Positions 6,020 to 10,011 of a DNA stretch of 10,011 nucleotides are shown here, in pieces (the stretch's first letter is position 1; every line of letters begins with the position of its first letter). The translations under genes and the position numbers were made by a program. The stretch comes from JAVBPA01 sp031549925. GTDB lineage: Bacteria; Bacillota; Clostridia; Oscillospirales; CAG-272. The notes below the pieces were generated by a model, which saw nothing but the letters and a program-made list of their open reading frames with translations, was not told where the DNA came from and did no database searches. The DNA lies in NCBI GenBank assembly GCA_031549925.1, contig JAVBPA010000118.1, forward strand, positions 1-10,011, read 5' to 3'.

Positions 6020-6835
6020 TTATTTTTTCCCCATATATACTTGGAAAATATAATCCATTTTATATTTTCCGCCATTTTGATTTATGATTTTTATTATTTC
6101 ATTATATAATCCTGCTTTGTTCTTTTCAGGTAAATCTCTATGGTCAGCCATTGTTTCAAATAATTTGATATATTCTTCTGCTGAGTAGATTATTTCTGTA
6201 TCATAAAAATTCAATGTAATATCTTTAAAATTATATTCATCCAAACCATTAAATCCGTATCTCCCTAAAAAACCATCCGGGTTTTTGAGATCGTTGTGCG
6301 TTTTTTTTATTGGCTTTCTGCTTGATAAATAATGTGTTCGGAAATATTTTTCATATGCTGCATCGAGACTCTCATCATTTTCCGAAGAAAAATTATACCG
6401 CAGTAAAGCAATTGTCCCCTCATTTTTTAAAAGATTTTTAATTTTGGGAAGTCCAATTTTCGCATCAACCCAATGGATAGAAGAAGCAGCGTAGATTAAA
6501 TCATATGAGTTTTCTTCCACATCTGCCTCTTCAAAAGCGGAAACAATAACATTAAAATTTTTATACTTTTTGTATTTATCCGATAAAAACGCCGCCATAT
6601 TAGAACCGAGTTCTACAGCCGTTACACTATATCCAGCTTCAAGAATAGGAAGCGTTGCCTTTCCTGTTCCGGCACCTATTTCAAGAGCTTTTTTGTTTGC
6701 GCCTGCTCCGGCATACTCAATTAAATCTTCAAACAATTTATCAGGATAATTAGGACGTATTTCATCATAATTCGTTACTATTTCATCAAAATGCACTCTT
6801 TTTTCAAATTCCCATCCCGTTTTGGTTGTTGGCAT
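6020..6835 (-). CDS. Class I SAM-dependent methyltransferase
   Basis: A 271-aa soluble methyltransferase of the Methyltransf_11/25 type. Motif I is ALEIGAGTGKAT (50-61), the acidic residue binding the SAM ribose is Glu75 in VTAVELGSN, the adenine-side acidic cluster is FEEAD (101-105), and motif IV is YDLIYAASSIHWVD (111-124). The C-terminal half (about 150-271) is a family-specific cap. The opening RVHFDEIVTNYDEIRPNYPDKL is typical of small-molecule methyltransferases in Firmicutes; the substrate cannot be told. The open frame extends upstream to 7048, but the ATG at 6835 is chosen because the conserved fold begins there and promoter-like sequences lie within the extension. GTGAG about 10 nt upstream is a weak ribosome binding site. 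It appears monocistronic. Confidence 0.9.
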   Translation of the reverse strand: MPTTKTGWEFEKRVHFDEIVTNYDEIRPNYPDKLFEDLIEYAGAGANKKALEIGAGTGKATLPILEAGYSVTAVELGSNMAAFLSDKYKKYKNFNVIVSAFEEADVEENSYDLIYAASSIHWVDAKIGLPKIKNLLKNEGTIALLRYNFSSENDESLDAAYEKYFRTHYLSSRKPIKKTHNDLKNPDGFLGRYGFNGLDEYNFKDITLNFYDTEIIYSAEEYIKLFETMADHRDLPEKNKAGLYNEIIKIINQNGGKYKMDYIFQVYMGKK

Positions 6836-6864
6836 AATATATTTCTCACTTTTAATATAAAACT

Positions 6865-6893
6865 CTCGCTCAACTATACAAAACACAAGCGAG
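6865..6893 (-). repeat. Inverted repeat CTCGCT/AGCGAG in the methyltransferase leader
   Basis: Perfect 6-bp arms at 6865-6870 and 6888-6893, extendable by two G-U pairs in RNA, with a 17-nt interior. It lies between the candidate promoter (6909-6947) and the start codon, so it could be an operator or an mRNA hairpin affecting translation. The arms are more GC-rich than the surroundings. Confidence 0.45.
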
Positions 6894-6908
6894 GTATTTA
6901 ATAATTTT

Positions 6909-6947
6909 ATTGTAATACAGTATACCATATAATCAATTTTACGTCTA
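6909..6947 (-). promoter_or_regulatory. Candidate promoter(s) for the methyltransferase
   Basis: Two overlapping sigma-A-like options lie on the minus strand. One is TTGATT (6936-6931), 16-bp spacer, TACAAT (6914-6909). The other is an extended -10, TG-G-TATACT (-10 at 6924-6919), with a weak TAGACG at 17 bp. Either gives a leader of about 65-80 nt containing the CTCGCT/AGCGAG dyad. Confidence 0.5.
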
Positions 6948-7040
6948 TTATGTTTTTTGAAATTTCGGAGAAGCGTTTTTATTTTAAAACTAAATTGAAA
7001 AAGGGAAATCCCCATGACATCATAAAAATATAATAATCCA

Positions 7041-7146
7041 CAACGCATGGAGATGTACTTGCTCTTTGTACCAACAATACCTGCAAATACTTTGCATTCG
7101 CATAGTTTAACATTGACAGTAGTGAAAAACCGTCATTTATGCGTTG
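7041..7146. repeat. Segment bounded by inverted repeats CAACGCAT/ATGCGTTG
   Basis: CAACGCAT at 7041-7048 recurs in inverted form at 7139-7146. Extending outward gives 10 of 11 matching bases (7038-7149). An internal hairpin TGCAAA-tac-TTTGCA lies at 7082-7096. No gene is recognised inside and no clear target-site duplication flanks it. It could be a small MITE-like remnant or a long stem-loop; a chance repeat is possible. Confidence 0.35.
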
Positions 7147-7154
7147 AGGGAAAT

Positions 7155-7176
7155 AAAAAAGCCTCGATGTCGAGGC
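7155..7176 (-). terminator. Intrinsic terminator (GC-rich hairpin plus U-run)
   Basis: The sequence at 7161-7176 is GCCTCGA-TG-TCGAGGC, a near-perfect GC-rich hairpin, followed on the minus strand by six T residues (7160-7155). It would stop minus-strand transcription coming from the tRNA side or from an unrecognised transcript in 7177-7370. Confidence 0.75.
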
Positions 7177-7178
7177 AA

Positions 7179-7196
7179 CACTTCAAGCACTTCAAG
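7179..7196. repeat. Tandem 9-bp repeat CACTTCAAG x2
   Basis: CACTTCAAG occurs twice head-to-tail at 7179-7187 and 7188-7196, immediately followed by the small palindrome GGGAATCCC. It sits next to the terminator at 7155-7176. Significance is unknown. Confidence 0.45.
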
Positions 7197-7370
7197 GGAA
7201 TCCCGATTTAGCAAAACAAATTTTGCAATTATTTTTATTAAATACTGCTAAAATATCTGAGTAACAAAATTTTGAAATATAAGCTTTGAAAATAGATCAA
7301 CAGAGTTTTATACAAAATCGTAAATGTTTATACATACCAAAATTATCGCCATTTCGGTTCGAAATAAAAT

Positions 7371-7415
7371 AAAAAATGAGCGTTCTTTTCAAGTGAAAAA
7401 CACGAAAAGCCGCTC
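7371..7415 (-). terminator. Intrinsic terminator of the tRNA-Thr transcript
   Basis: Downstream of the tRNA on the minus strand, GAGCG plus CTTTTC pairs with GAAAAG plus CGCTC across a small internal loop, followed by six T residues (7376-7371). It starts 15 nt after the encoded CCA. Position and form fit a tRNA terminator. Confidence 0.75.
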
Positions 7416-7430
7416 ATATCAAGGGTTTTA

Positions 7431-7506
7431 TGGAGCTTCCGACGAGATTCGAACTCGTGACCTCGTCCTTACCAAGGACGCGCGCTGCCGACTGCGCCAC
7501 GGAAGC
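7431..7506 (-). tRNA. tRNA-Thr (anticodon GGU)
   Basis: A 76-nt tRNA with CCA encoded. The acceptor stem is GCTTCCG/CGGAAGC with discriminator T, and the D-arm is GCGC-AGTCGGCA-GCGC. The anticodon stem is CGTCC/GGACG around loop TTGGTAA, giving anticodon GGT, which reads ACC and ACU threonine codons. The T-arm is ACGAG-TTCGAAT-CTCGT. All stems pair fully, so it is functional by sequence. It is followed 15 nt later by a terminator and preceded by a consensus promoter about 230 nt upstream. Confidence 0.95.
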
Positions 7507-7511
7507 ATATT

Positions 7512-7570
7512 GCATATTTATAACCCGATAAATCCTTATAAGGGATACCTCTGCGAATTGAACTATAAGA
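7512..7570 (-). pseudogene. Possible degraded tRNA upstream of tRNA-Thr
   Basis: In the leader of the tRNA-Thr transcript the minus strand reads TAGTTCAATTCGCAGAGG (7565-7548), close to a tRNA D-arm of the TAGYTCAATTGGYAGAGC kind. It is followed by ATCC-CTTATAA-GGAT (7546-7532), a 4-bp stem with a seven-base loop whose middle is TAT, and then CGGGTTA (7527-7521), like the start of a T-arm. The acceptor stem, D-stem pairing and most of the T-arm are missing. This is pattern resemblance only. Confidence 0.3.
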
Positions 7571-7742
7571 GTAAATATCAATTTTACAATTTTTTGATAT
7601 GATTTTTAATCAAAAAAATTTTCGGGACATCTTCCTAGCCGAAAGATTTAATTTTGTAACCGATTTTTTAATGCAAAATTTTATTAAAATGCTTTTTAAT
7701 AAATCTGGCTGGAAATTCTTTTTATATTTCAAAGCCCCTGAT

Positions 7743-7771
7743 ATTATAGCAAAACAATTGTTGTTTGTCAA
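7743..7771 (-). promoter_or_regulatory. Perfect consensus sigma-A promoter for the tRNA-Thr transcript
   Basis: On the minus strand TTGACA (7771-7766) and TATAAT (7748-7743) are separated by exactly 17 bp, with TG one base before the -10 hexamer (extended -10). This is as close to consensus as a promoter can be and fits a strong stable-RNA promoter. Transcription would start near 7736, giving a leader of about 230 nt before the mature tRNA. Confidence 0.85.
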
Positions 7772-7845
7772 TATAAATAATCTTAATATAAATTATTATT
7801 TTCCCAACACTTGATTTATAAGAATTAATGTGTTATCATTTGTAT

Positions 7846-7851
7846 TATAAT
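7846..7851 (+). promoter_or_regulatory. Candidate -10 element for the DUF2156-MATE operon
   Basis: A perfect TATAAT lies 95 bp upstream of the DUF2156 start, but the -35 position (around AATTAA, 7823-7828) is weak. A TTGACG at 7896-7901 is nearer the gene but has no good -10 at proper spacing (TATAAA is only 13 bp away). The region is so AT-rich that either may be chance. Nothing else recognisable was seen in 7772-7945. Confidence 0.3.
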
Positions 7852-7945
7852 TTATTAAAATTTACCAACTAATTAATACATTTGTTGTTTTTTATTTGAC
7901 GTTAAATTAGTATCTATAAAAAATATTGTAAATTTATAGGTGTTT

Positions 7946-8806
7946 ATGATATTTCATGAAATTGTAATACAACAACGTGATTCAATAGAATTAATAAGAA
8001 AAAAATATAATCATAAAACTTCATCTCATTCTTTTTCCGCTTTATTTTTATGGAAATATAGTAATAATTTATCGGTATACATTGACGACGATGTATTTTT
8101 AATTAAAAGAAGTGACCGTGAAAAATCAGATTATTTTTTTCCGTGCGGAAGCGATGAAAAAAAGATGATTATAATAAATGAATTATTAAAAACAGAAAAA
8201 CCTTTTTTTCGTTATATGAGAGAAGAGGATTTAAATTTTACAAAAAAATATTTTCCCGATAAATTTAATTTTATAGAAGCAAGAAACGACTGGGAATATA
8301 TATATTCAAAAGATGAATTAATAAATTTATATGGTAGTAAATACGGAAATTTAAGAAACAAAATAAAAAAAGCAAAAAAGATATGCGATTGGGATATCGT
8401 AGAAATTAATTCGGAAAATATTAATTTAATTACTGAAATTACAAACTTGTGGATAAAAAAACGCAATACCGATCCTAATGTCAAAGATGATACATCTTCT
8501 ATAAAAGCTTTTAAATATTTTAATGATCTAAAATTAAGAGGAATATTATTATATAACGAAAATAAAGCTTACGCTTTTTCGGTCGGATGCGAAATAAACG
8601 GCGATACTTTTGATTTACATATGTCAAAATCGATAATAAATGATATTGATAATTATATGAAATGGGAATTTTTTAAGTTATTACCTGACTATATTAAATA
8701 TATAAACCGCGAGGAAGATTTAGGAATTAAGGGAATCCGAATAAATAAAACAGAAATGAACCCTATATTTTTTAATAAATTGTGGTCGGGGGAAGTAGCA
8801 GATTAA
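7946..8806 (+). CDS. DUF2156 protein (phosphatidylglycerol lysyltransferase C-terminal-like)
   Basis: A 286-aa soluble protein of the DUF2156 / LPG-synthase C-terminal family, a double-GNAT-like fold. The first half carries the family pattern SFSALFLWKYSNNLSVYIDDDVFLI and then FFPCGSDEKK. The second half has KYGNLRNKIKKAKK (about 132-145), a ligand-side region FSVGCEINGDTFDLHMSKS, and the family hallmark YINREEDLGIKGIR (about 252-265). In MprF the same fold transfers an aminoacyl group from tRNA to phosphatidylglycerol; stand-alone relatives in Clostridia have unproven substrates, so lysyltransfer is not claimed. ATG at 7946 is used, with ATAGG 5 nt upstream; a GTG at 7940 is also possible. 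Its TAA overlaps the MATE start as TAATG, so both are co-translated. Codons are strongly AT-biased compared with genes on the left of the window. Confidence 0.88.
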   Translation: MIFHEIVIQQRDSIELIRKKYNHKTSSHSFSALFLWKYSNNLSVYIDDDVFLIKRSDREKSDYFFPCGSDEKKMIIINELLKTEKPFFRYMREEDLNFTKKYFPDKFNFIEARNDWEYIYSKDELINLYGSKYGNLRNKIKKAKKICDWDIVEINSENINLITEITNLWIKKRNTDPNVKDDTSSIKAFKYFNDLKLRGILLYNENKAYAFSVGCEINGDTFDLHMSKSIINDIDNYMKWEFFKLLPDYIKYINREEDLGIKGIRINKTEMNPIFFNKLWSGEVAD

Positions 8807-10011
8807 TGAATCAAAAAATTCAATCAAAAAACGAATATTTTACAAAAAGAATGTTTTATCGTTTTTTTATCCCTTCTGTTACAGCTTCGATTGTTCTTTC
8901 ACTTGGTAATATAGTTGACGCTGTAGTTATCGGAGCGAAAATAGGTGAAACCGGGCTTGCAGCTATTGGTTTAGTTTCTCCGATTTTTATGGTTTTTAAT
9001 GTTTTTGACGTTGGAATCGCAATTGGAGGATCAGTAGGTTTTACAAAGTTAATGGGAGAAGGAAAAGCTTCCGAAGCAAAAAATAATTTTATGCAAATGC
9101 TCTATATGACACTTTTTTTTAGTATTACTATCGGAGCTTTGGGAAGTTTATTTCTAAAACAGATATTAGCCGTATTGGGTACAACTCCTTCGGACGGTGC
9201 TCTGTATAGCATGGTATATAATTACGCTAAAATATTATTTTTGAGCGCACCATTATTTTTTATAAATTTTTTACTATATTATTATATACGCTGCGATGAC
9301 AATCAGAAATTAGCTTCTATAGGTTTCGTGGCAGGCAGTTCAGTCGATATATTGTTAAATATTGTATTTGTAATCATTTTAAATTTCGGAGTAAAAGGGG
9401 CGATTGCAGCTACAGTTATAGGTAAAATCGTTGCTATTATAATATATTTACCGCATATTTTCTTTCGAAAATCCACATTGAAAATAAAATTGGTTAAACC
9501 TCAATTTTTTTCGATGATAAAGTATTTTAAAACGGGATTCGCTTCTTCTTCTCAATATGTTTTCCAATTTTTGTTTTTTATAACTGTAAACAACTTATTA
9601 ATAAAAATAGACGGAGCCAGAGGGTTAGCGGTATTTGATGTAGTAATTAATGTTTCATATGTTTTATTATCAGTTTATGAAGGATTAGGTTCTGTCATAC
9701 AACCATTATGCGCTACATTTTTCGGAGAAAAAAACTATACTGCACAACGCAGTACCATTCATCTTTCTATGAAATGGGGATTGACATTAGGTACCATATG
9801 TACAATATTTATTGTATTTTTTGCGGAAAATATTTGTTTATTTTTCGGTCTTGATCCTGCCACAACAAAATCGATAGGAATAAACGCTCTGAGATTATAT
9901 TGCCCTGCTTCCCTGCTTGCCGGAATATCTATTATCTATACATATTTTTATCAATCAGTTGAAAGAGAAAAACTTGCTTTTTTAATAATAATAATGCGAA
10001 CATCAATATAT
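8806..10011 (+). CDS. MATE family efflux transporter (3' end outside window)
   Basis: The first 402 residues of a polytopic membrane protein of the MATE family in the MOP flippase superfamily; the stop is beyond the window, and full members are usually about 440-460 aa with 12 TM helices. Typical sequence includes FYRFFIPSVTASIVLSLGN, then IVDAVVIGAKIGETGLAAIG in TM1-2, GIAIGGSVGFTKLMGEGKASEA after TM2, and LLYYYIRCDDNQKLA. The second half restarts with the repeat FKTGFASSSQYVFQFLFF and GLGSVIQPLCATFFGEKN. It resembles the MepA/clostridial branch, which exports drugs or other amphiphiles using Na+ or H+ gradients; the substrate is unknown. ATG at 8806 shares a base with the preceding TAA; GGGGGAAG upstream can serve as the ribosome binding site. 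No frameshift is visible. Confidence 0.93.
   Translation, partial: MNQKIQSKNEYFTKRMFYRFFIPSVTASIVLSLGNIVDAVVIGAKIGETGLAAIGLVSPIFMVFNVFDVGIAIGGSVGFTKLMGEGKASEAKNNFMQMLYMTLFFSITIGALGSLFLKQILAVLGTTPSDGALYSMVYNYAKILFLSAPLFFINFLLYYYIRCDDNQKLASIGFVAGSSVDILLNIVFVIILNFGVKGAIAATVIGKIVAIIIYLPHIFFRKSTLKIKLVKPQFFSMIKYFKTGFASSSQYVFQFLFFITVNNLLIKIDGARGLAVFDVVINVSYVLLSVYEGLGSVIQPLCATFFGEKNYTAQRSTIHLSMKWGLTLGTICTIFIVFFAENICLFFGLDPATTKSIGINALRLYCPASLLAGISIIYTYFYQSVEREKLAFLIIIMRTSIY

Noticed and set aside
5887..6075. Minus-strand 62-aa open frame overlapping the methyltransferase end
   Set aside because: Out of frame with the methyltransferase, no ribosome binding site and no recognisable pattern; it also runs through the candidate terminator at 5905-5932.
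6836..7048. N-terminal extension of the methyltransferase frame back to 7048
   Set aside because: The methyltransferase homology begins at MPTTKTGWEFEKR; the extension contains promoter-like sequences and a leader dyad and does not look like a domain.
7350..7365. Possible att duplication of the tRNA T-arm (GGTTCGAA at about 7356)
   Set aside because: Only about 7 bases match (GTTCGAA), far too short for an attachment-site repeat, and there is no integrase in the window.
7324..7602. Plus-strand 92-aa open frame containing GASDEIRTRDLVLTKDA
   Set aside because: This is the antisense translation of the tRNA-Thr gene, a well-known spurious protein pattern in databases. It also crosses the tRNA terminator.
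7599..7814. Plus-strand 71-aa open frame
   Set aside because: Low-complexity AT-rich translation, no ribosome binding site, and it runs antisense over the tRNA leader and its consensus promoter.
8212..8484. Minus-strand 90-aa open frame
   Set aside because: Antisense to the DUF2156 gene in AT-rich DNA; translation is a hydrophobic low-complexity shadow.
1..10011. CRISPR array, insertion sequence or toxin-antitoxin pair
   Set aside because: No spaced direct repeats, transposase motifs or recognisable toxin/antitoxin families were found on either strand.

Overview
The window looks like a chromosomal accessory stretch from a low-GC Firmicute, probably a gut-type Clostridia species. This rests on moderate-to-low GC, strong AGGAGG-type ribosome binding sites, U-run terminators and the protein families present (intramembrane-sensing kinase, DUF3795, DUF1653, DUF2156, MATE). 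No rRNA, transposase, integrase, CRISPR array or phage structural gene was seen. Species cannot be named from the sequence alone.

Layout, in minus-strand transcription order. The OmpR-type response regulator (2209-1538) and the two-TM histidine kinase (1536-529) form a tight pair closed by a terminator (526-497). An extended -10 promoter with a GTGAC/GTCAC dyad over its -35 region then precedes the ATP-binding subunit of an ABC transporter, whose 3' end and presumed permease lie beyond position 1. This is the arrangement of a Bce-like antimicrobial-peptide sensing and detoxification module. Farther upstream, 4700-2455 is a four-gene operon with junctions of 1 nt, 11 nt and a 4-nt overlap: a GNAT acetyltransferase fused to a pyrophosphatase-like domain, a YdeI/OmpD-associated protein, a cysteine-rich DUF3795 protein and a VOC-fold protein. 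Three small genes (5751-4835) come before it: a hypothetical protein, a DUF1653 protein with a helical tail, and a two-TM membrane protein. A class I SAM methyltransferase occupies 6835-6020 under its own promoter.

Positions 6836-7430 hold no recognised gene. They contain the methyltransferase promoter and leader dyad, a roughly 110-bp segment bounded by inverted repeats, and two terminators. A minus-strand tRNA-Thr(GGU) lies at 7431-7506. Its best promoter is a perfect TTGACA-N17-TATAAT at 7743-7771, about 230 nt upstream, and the leader between them contains a possible degraded second tRNA.

To the right of the tRNA the sequence is visibly more AT-rich and the genes change to the plus strand. 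A DUF2156 protein (phosphatidylglycerol-lysyltransferase C-terminal fold) at 7946-8806 overlaps by one base a MATE-family transporter that runs off the window end. The pair recalls the synthase-plus-flippase logic of MprF, but that is inference.

Several modules (Bce-like system, YdeI family, DUF2156/MATE) come from families with links to cell-envelope or antimicrobial stress, so the window may be an envelope-defence and detoxification neighbourhood. Nothing proves a new system. The best candidates for a second look are the GNAT-pyrophosphatase fusion operon, the DUF2156-MATE pair and the tRNA leader.
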